A program made the position numbers and the translations under genes. The notes beneath the pieces were generated by a model. It saw only the letters and a program-made list of their open reading frames with translations. It was not told the DNA's origin and made no database searches. Of a DNA stretch of 17,433 nt, positions 1 to 7,008 are shown one piece after another. Every line of letters starts with the position of its first letter. Within the stretch, counting starts at the first letter, position 1. The DNA is taken from positions 1-17,433 of the forward strand of contig CAZZLQ010000050.1 in assembly GCA_964655245.1 (NCBI GenBank). The letters are read 5' to 3'. This DNA is from JBEIHI01 sp964655245 (lineage in GTDB: Bacteria; Bdellovibrionota; UBA2394).

Positions 1-351
1 GCGATCAAGGCCGGGCAGGGCCAAGGGCTGAGAAGCCTCGCTCAGCAGGGAAAATGGGATTTGAAATCAGTACTTGAGCTTCAAATGGAGAATCCAAAAG
101 CAGTCTCGACCCTCCTCTCTCTTCAAAGCCTCCAAGAGGGACTGCAAAGTCTCAATCAGATTTCACAAAAGAGAAAACTGAGTGCTGATGAGCTATTTGC
201 TCAGTTACTACGAGAGTTTTATCAGGACCCACTTTCGTGGAGCGTCTCAGACAAAGAGCAGGCACTTCAGCGCCTCGAGAAAATCAAATCGAGCGTTTCT
301 CTGAACTTGAGAGATGCGGCACTTGTTCTTGAAAGCCGGCTGAAATTCTAA
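1..351 (+). CDS. C-terminal end of an unrecognised protein (5' truncated by window)
   Basis: The frame is open from the first base and ends at TAA 349-351, so 116 residues of a longer protein are visible. The only early start-like codon is a TTG at 61, without a convincing ribosome binding site, so I treat this as the tail of a gene that begins outside the window. The visible part is hydrophilic and looks mostly helical, rich in Leu, Gln, Glu, Lys and Ser, with no Cys and no membrane segment. I recognise no domain or motif. Its stop overlaps the stop of the minus-strand hydrolase by four bases (CTAA read on both strands), so the two genes converge with no room for a terminator between them. 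Function is unknown. Confidence 0.6.
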   Translation, partial: AIKAGQGQGLRSLAQQGKWDLKSVLELQMENPKAVSTLLSLQSLQEGLQSLNQISQKRKLSADELFAQLLREFYQDPLSWSVSDKEQALQRLEKIKSSVSLNLRDAALVLESRLKF

Positions 352-1340
352 CGAGCCAAGGCTCGCTTCTTCTGAAGCATGAGCTTCAAAAGGCTTTGGA
401 GGAACCTCACCCGGTCAAAGGGCTTGAGTTGAATAGCGCCAATGGTTGTCACATGATCAGTTCCCTCGCGAATAATTAAATCAGCACCAGGGATCAGCAT
501 CGAATTGACGGGAATAATCCCATCACTCTTGATTTCGGCCTTTGCCATTTGATCTCGGAAGTAAGGCTCAAACGGAGTATCCCAATCGCCGGGCTCATCC
601 CGTTTCCAACTCGCATAAATGACGGTTGGAATCACCTCCATCATCCGGCGAATCTGATGTTCATGCGACTTCATATACGGCACTCGTTCTTCCACCCTCA
701 TTCCGAGGAGCGATCGAGACGATCCCCCAAGACGCTTCAGAACCCCATCGGCAATCTTCTTGGCACGATCAGAAGTTGTCCAAACGTCAGCCACAGGAGT
801 TCCCCAGAATGGAGACTGAATCGCAAGCCATCCGGAAATCTTTTCCTGAAGATCCTCTCGCTCACGAAGAGCCTCCAAAATATCCAGACCACCCTTACTG
901 TGAGACATCAAAATCACGGGTCGCTCAGAGCGCTCAATCGCCGCTCGAACACGAACAGCATTTTCTTCAATGGAAGCTTCTGATTCGATCTCAACCCGCC
1001 CGGCCTTAATACCGTTGTTTTTGAGCCACAAATACTGCTCATCAAAATCTTTCCTCATCTCAGGAACCATCCAGCCGAAGTTCTTTTTCATTTGAGTGGT
1101 CACATCCGATAAGAATCCAGGAACGATAAGAATCTGATGATCTTGGAGATACTCAATCTCAGACGGAGTGAGAGCTTCTGATCGAGACCGAAATGTTTCC
1201 TCGAACTCTCCAGAGCGCGTCTGCGATGGAGGTAACTGCCGAAGAAACTCGAAGTCGGGATGAGAGTAATTGAGCCCTACTAATAACAATCCGACAAGCA
1301 TGCCATCCCCCACGAAGATCATTATACGGGGGAGCCTCAA
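348..1340 (-). CDS. Alpha/beta hydrolase, lipase/esterase-like, with N-terminal signal or anchor segment
   Basis: This is a probable serine hydrolase acting on an ester or lipid. A candidate triad is visible: nucleophile S148 in S146-H-S-K-G150 (a GxSxG variant with Ser in the first position, after hydrophobic V142-I-L-M), D273 in SDGIIPV, and H296 in GTDHVTTIG. An early strand, ILIVPGF (residues 70-76), would carry the oxyanion-hole region. Residues 6-23 are hydrophobic and follow two Arg (R2, R5), which fits a signal peptide or membrane anchor and an extracytoplasmic site. The start is uncertain. TTG 1340 retains the positive N-region; ATG 1322 and ATG 1301 are alternatives, the last with a G-rich upstream stretch. 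The gene lies 61 nt after the acyl-CoA dehydrogenase stop and may be the last gene of that operon. It could feed acyl chains to beta-oxidation, but its substrate is not visible. Confidence 0.7.
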   Translation of the reverse strand: MRLPRIMIFVGDGMLVGLLLVGLNYSHPDFEFLRQLPPSQTRSGEFEETFRSRSEALTPSEIEYLQDHQILIVPGFLSDVTTQMKKNFGWMVPEMRKDFDEQYLWLKNNGIKAGRVEIESEASIEENAVRVRAAIERSERPVILMSHSKGGLDILEALREREDLQEKISGWLAIQSPFWGTPVADVWTTSDRAKKIADGVLKRLGGSSRSLLGMRVEERVPYMKSHEHQIRRMMEVIPTVIYASWKRDEPGDWDTPFEPYFRDQMAKAEIKSDGIIPVNSMLIPGADLIIREGTDHVTTIGAIQLKPFDRVRFLQSLLKLMLQKKRALAR

Positions 1341-1401
1341 GATCCAGAAATGAATTCAATACGTCAGGCGTGCAATGCCGCACAGCATCTGAATTGGCGC
1401 A

Positions 1402-2550
1402 TCAGGTCGTTTTTTTGAGTATCTCACGAGCAATGATCATTCGCTGCACTTCGCTGGTCCCCTCACCAATCTCAGTGATTCGATTATCTCGCCAATAACG
1501 CTCGACGGGATACTCGCGAATATAGCCATAGCCACCATGAATCTGAATCGCTTCAGTACAAGCCCTAGAGGCCGCTTCTGAGGCAAACAGCTTCGCCATA
1601 GAAGACTCCTGAATCGCCGAAACACCTCGATCATGCATCGAGGCTGCTTTCATGATGAGAAGTCTTGCCGCAGAGAGCTCTGTGGCCATATTGGCAATCT
1701 TCCACTGGATAGCTTGAAAATCCGCAATCGGCTTCCCAAACTGCTCACGCTCCTTTGCGTATCGAATACTCTCTCTCAACGCAGCTTCACCGAGTCCGAG
1801 AGCCATGGAGGCAATGATCACGCGCCCCTGGTCAAGGATCTTCAGCGTATCGATAAAACCTTGATGAAGCTCTCCAACCAAACTCTCACGACCCAGTTTG
1901 ACCTGATCGAGCGCAATCTGTGATGTATCCGATCCACGACATCCCAATTTATCTTCGGGCTTGAGAGGCTTAAATCCAGGAGTGCCCTTTTCGATCACAA
2001 AAGCGGAGATCCCCTTTTGCTTTTTTGCAGGATCAGTCGCGGCGAGAACGATATAAGTATCACCGACTGAACCGTGAGTGATAAAAGCTTTTGAGCCATT
2101 CAAAACAAAACCGTCTTGGGTCACTTCAGCACGGGTCTTAAGGCCAGAGGCATCACTACCACTTCCTGGCTCTGTCAGAGCCCAAGCAGAAATCTTTCGG
2201 CCCGACGCCAAATCAGGAATGTATTTCTGTCGCTGAGCCTCAGTTCCAAAACGCAAAATATGTTTCATGCCCAGGCCGTTGTGCGCCACCAGCGTCAGCG
2301 CTGTTGATCCGCACTCACGAGCGACTTCCTCAATCACAATCGAGGCCGACATCAAATCAAGCCCAGCACCTTCGTACTTCTCCGGCACCGTAAGACCCAT
2401 GAATCCAAGCTGAGCCATCTTGGGGATCAGATCTCGAATGAAATCGCCCTTTTCATCAATCTCAAAGGCTCTGGGTCGCAGCTCACTTTGAGCAAAATCT
2501 CGAGCCAACTGACGAATCGACTTATGATGATCACTCAACTCAAAATTCAT
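1402..2550 (-). CDS. Acyl-CoA dehydrogenase (short/branched-chain type)
   Basis: FAD-dependent oxidation of an acyl-CoA to the 2-enoyl-CoA, passing electrons to ETF. The 382 residues match the usual family length of about 380. Visible are the N-terminal helical domain, the flavin-contact motif ALTEPGSGSD (124-133), KLGCRGSDT (201-209), the C-terminal helical motif YAKEREQFGKPI (264-275), QIHGGYGY (336-343) and the catalytic base E363 in GEGTSEVQR. Oddity: the usual ITNG reads ITHG (157-160). The region resembles isovaleryl-CoA dehydrogenase in places (RGSDT), but the base is at the common C-terminal position, not the displaced position of true isovaleryl enzymes. Its ATG overlaps the stop of the B12-binding gene as ATGA, with a G-rich stretch upstream, so translation is probably coupled. 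Exact substrate (butyryl, isobutyryl, 2-methylbutyryl or isovaleryl) cannot be read from sequence alone. Confidence 0.93.
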   Translation of the reverse strand: MNFELSDHHKSIRQLARDFAQSELRPRAFEIDEKGDFIRDLIPKMAQLGFMGLTVPEKYEGAGLDLMSASIVIEEVARECGSTALTLVAHNGLGMKHILRFGTEAQRQKYIPDLASGRKISAWALTEPGSGSDASGLKTRAEVTQDGFVLNGSKAFITHGSVGDTYIVLAATDPAKKQKGISAFVIEKGTPGFKPLKPEDKLGCRGSDTSQIALDQVKLGRESLVGELHQGFIDTLKILDQGRVIIASMALGLGEAALRESIRYAKEREQFGKPIADFQAIQWKIANMATELSAARLLIMKAASMHDRGVSAIQESSMAKLFASEAASRACTEAIQIHGGYGYIREYPVERYWRDNRITEIGEGTSEVQRMIIAREILKKTT

Positions 2551-2996
2551 TTTTTCTTACCCCCCTTTTTTGCCCCCTTTTTACTTTTCACAACATCATC
2601 TCGCACACCGGCGACAATCTCATCGAGTCGGGTGCCGGGGGTAAAAACTCTTCGAACTCCAGCCTTCTTCAAAGCTCGCACATCGGATTCAGGAATGATT
2701 CCACCCACAAAAACGGGGATATGAGAGAGCTTGTTCTTCTTGAGCTCTGCGATCAGTTTGGGAATCAACGTTTTGTGAGCTCCCGAAAGAATCGAAATTC
2801 CAATCAAATGAACATCTTCCTCAACAGCTGCTCGAACCAGCGCCTCCGGGCTCTGATGTAAGCCCGAGTAAATCACTTCCATTCCCGCATCTCGTAAAGC
2901 AGCCATCACCACCTTCGCACCGCGATCATGTCCGTCCAATCCCACTTTTCCCATCAAAACTCGAATGGGCGTCATTGATGTTGCCGCTTCACTCAT
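2547..2996 (-). CDS. B12-binding subunit of an acyl-CoA mutase (methylmalonyl-CoA or isobutyryl-CoA mutase small subunit)
   Basis: A 149-residue free-standing cobalamin-binding domain of the methylmalonyl-CoA mutase C-terminal family. The base-off/His-on signature is complete: D21-x-H23-xx-G26, then S68-I-L70, then G98-G99. H23 would be the lower axial cobalt ligand. The protein has no TIM-barrel catalytic domain, so it needs a partner subunit, which is not in this window. The size fits the small subunit of isobutyryl-CoA mutase or of split archaeal/bacterial methylmalonyl-CoA mutases. The C-terminus is an unusual lysine/glycine tail (KKGAKKGGKKK). It overlaps both neighbours by ATGA, upstream with one acyl-CoA dehydrogenase and downstream with another, which suggests fixed expression ratios in branched-chain acyl-CoA breakdown. 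A good Shine-Dalgarno (AAGGGAG) sits 8 nt before the ATG. Confidence 0.9.
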   Translation of the reverse strand: MSEAATSMTPIRVLMGKVGLDGHDRGAKVVMAALRDAGMEVIYSGLHQSPEALVRAAVEEDVHLIGISILSGAHKTLIPKLIAELKKNKLSHIPVFVGGIIPESDVRALKKAGVRRVFTPGTRLDEIVAGVRDDVVKSKKGAKKGGKKK

Positions 2997-4129
2997 TTCA
3001 AAAGCTCCCTTGCTATCACTTTACGTTGGATCTCTGAGGTTCCTTCATAAAGCGCTGTCACACGAACATCACGATAGAATCTTTCTACGGGGTATTCGCG
3101 AATGTATCCGTAACCTCCAAGAATCTGAATCATCTCATCACAAACTCGAATGGCTGCCTCAGTGGCAAAAACCTTCGCTTGGCTTGCCGCCAAGGTCAGA
3201 GGCTTTTGATGATCTTTCAAATACGCGGCCTGAAGAACGAGCAACTCAGCCGCTGCGAGCAAAGTGGCCGAATCAGCGATCTTCCACTGGATTGCTTGAA
3301 AATCAGCAATCGGCTTACCGAAGGCTTCGCGCTCTTTGGCATAGCGAACTCCAAACTCCAAAGAGGCTTCAGCGATTCCGAGAGCCTGAGAAGAAACTGA
3401 AATTCTACCGCCATCTAATGCGCGCATCGCAATCTTGAATCCATCGCCTTCAGCGCCAATCCGATTCTCTTCAGGAACAAAGACATTTTCAAAACTCATC
3501 CGAATCGTCGAAGAGCCCGTCAGTCCCATTTTGTCTTCCTCTTTGCCCATCGTGACGCCCTTTGAATCTCGCGGAATCAAAAAAGCTGAAACGCCCTTGG
3601 AACCTGCCTCATCACTGGTGCGCGCCATCACCACGAAAAACTGAGAAAAGGCTCCATTGGTGACATAAATCTTTTCGCCACTCAGTTCATAGCCCTTGCC
3701 CTTTTTGACAGCTCGAGACTTTAAAGCGCTGGCATCCGATCCACTCGAATTCTCTGTCAGACAAAAGCTGGCCGTGAGAGTTTCACCCCGGACGAGCGGC
3801 TGAAGAAACTTTTCCTGCTGATACGGGCTACCTTCTCGAACCAAAATATCAGCGATCATATTCGAAACCGCCAAAGAAACTCCCGTTGAACCACAAACCT
3901 TTGAAATCTCTTTCATCACAAGAGCAAACGAAACCGCGGAGAGTCCCATTCCACCCATGGACTCAGGGACCAGCAACGTCATCAGACCTTGGCTCGAAAT
4001 AGTTTTCAAATAGTCTGGACTAAGCTTTTGCTGCGAATGCTGAACAGCGAAGGGAGCGACCATCTCCTGAGACAACTTTCGAGCCCAGCCCTGAATCGAC
4101 TTTTCTTCTTCAGACAATGAGAAATTCAT
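2993..4129 (-). CDS. Acyl-CoA dehydrogenase
   Basis: Second member of the clustered acyl-CoA dehydrogenases, 378 residues, full length. It shows CLTENSSGSD (123-132) at the flavin-contact site, YVTNG (155-159), YAKEREAFGKPI (263-274), QILGGYGYIREYPVER (335-350) and the catalytic base E362 in LYEGTSEIQR. Oddities: the usual LTEPGSGSD has Asn for Pro, and QIHGGYG reads QILGGYG. These may reflect another acyl-chain preference than its neighbours. The ATG has a good Shine-Dalgarno (AAGGA, 9 nt upstream). A 68-nt spacer separates it from the upstream dehydrogenase, the widest gap within the operon, so an internal promoter is possible, though I see no convincing one. Its stop overlaps the start of the B12-binding subunit. 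It shares near-identical DNA patches with the dehydrogenase at 1402-2550, suggesting duplication. Substrate not determinable. Confidence 0.93.
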   Translation of the reverse strand: MNFSLSEEEKSIQGWARKLSQEMVAPFAVQHSQQKLSPDYLKTISSQGLMTLLVPESMGGMGLSAVSFALVMKEISKVCGSTGVSLAVSNMIADILVREGSPYQQEKFLQPLVRGETLTASFCLTENSSGSDASALKSRAVKKGKGYELSGEKIYVTNGAFSQFFVVMARTSDEAGSKGVSAFLIPRDSKGVTMGKEEDKMGLTGSSTIRMSFENVFVPEENRIGAEGDGFKIAMRALDGGRISVSSQALGIAEASLEFGVRYAKEREAFGKPIADFQAIQWKIADSATLLAAAELLVLQAAYLKDHQKPLTLAASQAKVFATEAAIRVCDEMIQILGGYGYIREYPVERFYRDVRVTALYEGTSEIQRKVIARELLK

Positions 4130-4197
4130 TTTCTTAATCCTTCAGCAGTCTCTTTAGAATACACATGGCCACCTATCCTCTTCCAGCAGATTTGATT

Positions 4198-5346
4198 CTA
4201 GGCTGACTGAGCCAAAACCGTTGATGCAATGACGAGCCGTTGAATCTCGCTTGTTCCCTCGTAAATTTCACAAATCTTGGCATCACGGAAGAGGCGCTCA
4301 GGAATGTAGTCTTCAATATAGCCGTAGCCACCGTGAATCTGAACGGCAGCCCATGCGTTTTTCATGCACATTTCTGAAGCAAAGAGCTTGGCCTGAGAAG
4401 ACTCAAGCGGCGTTCTTAAGCCCTGCTGCTTGAGAGCTGCGGCACGATAGGTCAGCAGACGCGCGGCCTCAAGTCGCGTCGCCATGTCTGCCAGCATAAA
4501 CTGAATCGCTTGCAAGTCTGCAATGGGCTTTCCAAACTGCTCTCGCTCCTTGGCATATTTGAGCGAACAGGCCACTGCCGCAGCACCGATTCCATTGGCC
4601 TGAGCAGCAATTCCAATTCGACCCACTTCCAAGGTGCTCAGCGCCACCTTGAGTCCCTCGCCTTCAACTCCCAAAATGTTCTCAGCGGGAACTTCCACTT
4701 GATCGAGGGAGATCTGAACGCAGGAACTTCCGCGAATCCCCAGCTTTCTTTCTTTTTTTGCAATCTTAAATCCAGGGGTCTTTGTATCCACGATGAAGGC
4801 AGTGATTCCCTTCTTTCCTTTAGCAGGATCTGTAACGGCATACACAATCGCCAGGTCCGCTTCGTAGCCGTTAGTGATGAACTGTTTAGTTCCAGTCAAA
4901 AGGAAGGATGATCCCTTCTTCACTGCACGAGTTTTTTGAGCAGCGGCATCGGATCCGGCCTCGGGTTCAGTCAAACAATAGCAACCAAGTTTCTCACCTG
5001 TTGCTAAAGGAACCAAAAACTTTTTCTTTTGCTCCACTGTGGCCCAGCGCTTGATCGGCTCACACGCGAGTGAGTTGTTCACGCTCATGATCACGCCCGT
5101 GGAAGCACAGGCCTCAGAGACCTCTTCGAGTGCGAGAACATAAGACACCATGTCCATTCCAGCACCCCCGTACTCCTCCTCAACGCACATCCCCATGAGT
5201 TTGAGGTCTGCCATCTCGCGAACGAGCTCCTCGGGATATCGAGCTTTCTTATCTAGCTCATCGGCAACGGGAGCTACTTTCTTCTGTGCAAAGTCGCGCG
5301 CCATCTCTCGAACGGCCATCTGCTCTTCTGTGAATTCAAACATCAT
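4198..5346 (-). CDS. Short-chain acyl-CoA dehydrogenase, butyryl-CoA dehydrogenase-like
   Basis: FAD enzyme oxidising a short acyl-CoA, most likely butyryl-CoA to crotonyl-CoA, with ETF as electron acceptor. The 382 residues show CLTEPEAGSD (124-133), FITNG (156-160), KLGIRGSS (201-208), YAKEREQFGKPI (264-275), QIHGGYGYIEDY (336-347) and catalytic base E363 in IYEGTSEIQR. This pattern is closest to classical butyryl/short-chain enzymes. The start has two tandem ATG codons; GGCGAGG lies 5 nt before the first and 8 nt before the second, so either may be used. It begins 15 nt after the enoyl-CoA hydratase, and with thiolase, hydroxyacyl-CoA dehydrogenase and hydratase forms a complete C4 beta-oxidation set. 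No etfAB genes are present nearby. Assignment to the family is firm; the C4 preference is inferred from motifs and context. Confidence 0.93.
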   Translation of the reverse strand: MMFEFTEEQMAVREMARDFAQKKVAPVADELDKKARYPEELVREMADLKLMGMCVEEEYGGAGMDMVSYVLALEEVSEACASTGVIMSVNNSLACEPIKRWATVEQKKKFLVPLATGEKLGCYCLTEPEAGSDAAAQKTRAVKKGSSFLLTGTKQFITNGYEADLAIVYAVTDPAKGKKGITAFIVDTKTPGFKIAKKERKLGIRGSSCVQISLDQVEVPAENILGVEGEGLKVALSTLEVGRIGIAAQANGIGAAAVACSLKYAKEREQFGKPIADLQAIQFMLADMATRLEAARLLTYRAAALKQQGLRTPLESSQAKLFASEMCMKNAWAAVQIHGGYGYIEDYIPERLFRDAKICEIYEGTSEIQRLVIASTVLAQSA

Positions 5347-5361
5347 AACAACCTCGCCTTA

Positions 5362-6120
5362 CTAAAATTTTGGTTCTCGCTTCTCGAGAAATGCCTTCAT
5401 GCCCTCTTTCGGCTCATGGGTCGCAAAGAGGCTCGCAAAAGTTTCACGCTCCAACAAAAAGCTACGTTCACGATCCGTCATTTCAAGTCCCCGCACTAAG
5501 CGCCGAGCCGCGAGGCAAGAAAAAGTCCCCTTCTTGGCAATCTTTCCAGCAATCTCCTTCACCTTGATCATCAGATCCGCTTGCGGAAAGACGTCGAGCA
5601 CAAGGCCCAAGGACTTTGCATCTGCTGCCGTCAAGGGCTGCCCCGTCAAAATCATCTCGAGAGCCTTGTGACCACCAATTCGCTGAGAAAGATTCACCGT
5701 TCCACCAAAGCCTGGGATGATCCCAAGGTTGGTCTCAGGCAAGCCTAAGCGAGCATTGTCAGATGCGTAGATCAAATCGCAGGCCATCGCGAGCTCCAGC
5801 CCACCACCGAGAGCAAATCCATTCACCGCGGCAATCGTGATGAACGGAGATTCCTCGATCATCCGAATCACCGCTTGTCCCAACTCGACAAAAGCTCGAG
5901 CCTGGAGAGTATTAAACTCCGCCATTTGAGCAATGTCCGCTCCGGCGACAAATGCCTTCGGCCCCCCACCCGTCAAAATCGCAACCTTCACACCATCGCA
6001 CTTAAGAAAGGTCTCTCGCAGTTCCAACAGAACATCTTGATTAAGAGCATTGAGTGCTTGAGGTCGATCAATCGTGATTGTGGCGACAGAGCCTTCTTTT
6101 TGAACGCTGACAAATCCCAT
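5362..6120 (-). CDS. Enoyl-CoA hydratase (crotonase family)
   Basis: Hydrates a trans-2-enoyl-CoA to the L-3-hydroxyacyl-CoA. The 252 residues fit a single-function crotonase. Both catalytic acids of true hydratases are present: E109 in ALGGGLELAMACD and E129 in LPETNLGIIPGFGGT. The oxyanion-hole segments are A59-G-A-D-I (after KAFVAG) and G105-G-G. The final segment EGMKAFLEKREPKF is typical of the C-terminal helix that completes the acyl pocket in these proteins. The ATG overlaps the stop of the hydroxyacyl-CoA dehydrogenase by one base (TAATG) and has a near-perfect AAGGAGG 6 nt upstream, so it is strongly translated. Context points to crotonyl-CoA as a main substrate. Other crotonase reactions are less likely because both glutamates are intact. 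Confidence 0.93.
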   Translation of the reverse strand: MGFVSVQKEGSVATITIDRPQALNALNQDVLLELRETFLKCDGVKVAILTGGGPKAFVAGADIAQMAEFNTLQARAFVELGQAVIRMIEESPFITIAAVNGFALGGGLELAMACDLIYASDNARLGLPETNLGIIPGFGGTVNLSQRIGGHKALEMILTGQPLTAADAKSLGLVLDVFPQADLMIKVKEIAGKIAKKGTFSCLAARRLVRGLEMTDRERSFLLERETFASLFATHEPKEGMKAFLEKREPKF

Positions 6121-6995
6121 TACTTTCCTCCTTGCGAGTAGTCATAAAATCCTCGGCCGACTTTTCGTCCCAACAAACCACCATTCACATAATTCCTCAG
6201 CAATGGGCAGGGTCGGTACTTGGAATCACCTAGGCCGTGATGCAAGACTTCCATGATGGCCAAACAAGTGTCCAAACCAATGAAGTCTGCAAGCTCAAGT
6301 GGCCCCATGGGCTGATTCGTTCCGAGCTTCATTCCACGATCAATGTCTTCCTTGGTTCCCACCCCTTCATAGAGCGCATAAACAGCTTCATTAATCATGG
6401 GCATCAAGATTCGATTCACAATAAAGCCAGGGAAATCCTGAGATTTGATCATCGTTTTTTCAATCAACTGAATCATCATCGAAATTCTGTCCAGAGATTC
6501 CGTGGAAGTCAGCTGACCGGCAATCACCTCGACGAGTTTCATGAGAGGAACAGGATTCATAAAATGAATCCCAATGAATCGGTCGGGGCGCTTGGTGACC
6601 GACGCCAGCTCAGTGATCGAGATTGAAGAAGTGTTGGTACCGATGATCGCTGTGGGCTTCAGCAAAGCGTCGAGCTTGGTGAAGATTTGCTTCTTAATCG
6701 AGATGTTTTCGGTGGCCGCTTCAATGGCCAACTCCACTTGAGACAAATCCTCAAGCGAAGTGGTCAGCTTGATGCGACCGAGTATCTGAGAGGCCGATTC
6801 AGTGATCTTCCCCTTCTCAATCAACTTCGCAATACTCTTTTCGATCCCTGCCTTCGCACGGTCCAACGACGCGGCGTTGATATCCTGGAGAACAACCTGA
6901 ATCCCATAGGTGGCAAGAACCTGAGCAATCCCAGAACCCATTTGCCCAGAACCAATGACTCCGATTGAATTGAATGACTGATTCACCACTGACAT
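6120..6995 (-). CDS. hbd: 3-hydroxybutyryl-CoA dehydrogenase
   Basis: NAD(P)-dependent oxidation of 3-hydroxyacyl-CoA, most likely 3-hydroxybutyryl-CoA, to the 3-ketoacyl-CoA. With the start chosen here the protein is 291 residues, near the usual 282-295. The Rossmann motif is G15-S-G17-Q-M-G20-S-G22, with D38 at the end of the second strand, which suggests NAD. Catalytic residues are visible: S123 in NTSS, H144 in GIHFMNPVP and E156 in KLVEVI. A frame extends 18 codons further upstream to 7049, but that would overlap the thiolase; ATG 6995 has a perfect AAGGAGG 4 nt before it and starts just ahead of the nucleotide-binding motif. It starts 13 nt after the thiolase stop and ends with TAATG into the hydratase. 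Confidence 0.93.
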   Translation of the reverse strand: MSVVNQSFNSIGVIGSGQMGSGIAQVLATYGIQVVLQDINAASLDRAKAGIEKSIAKLIEKGKITESASQILGRIKLTTSLEDLSQVELAIEAATENISIKKQIFTKLDALLKPTAIIGTNTSSISITELASVTKRPDRFIGIHFMNPVPLMKLVEVIAGQLTSTESLDRISMMIQLIEKTMIKSQDFPGFIVNRILMPMINEAVYALYEGVGTKEDIDRGMKLGTNQPMGPLELADFIGLDTCLAIMEVLHHGLGDSKYRPCPLLRNYVNGGLLGRKVGRGFYDYSQGGK

Positions 6996-7008
6996 AAAGC
7001 CTCCTTGT

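Noticed and set aside
626..1009. Overlapping plus-strand frames opposite the hydrolase
   Set aside because: Low-quality compositions rich in Ser, Arg, His and Pro, antisense to a gene with a visible catalytic triad.
4130..4197. Inverted repeat TAGAAT/ATTCTA in the 68-nt spacer between two acyl-CoA dehydrogenase genes
   Set aside because: Six base pairs over a long loop in an AT-rich spacer are expected by chance.
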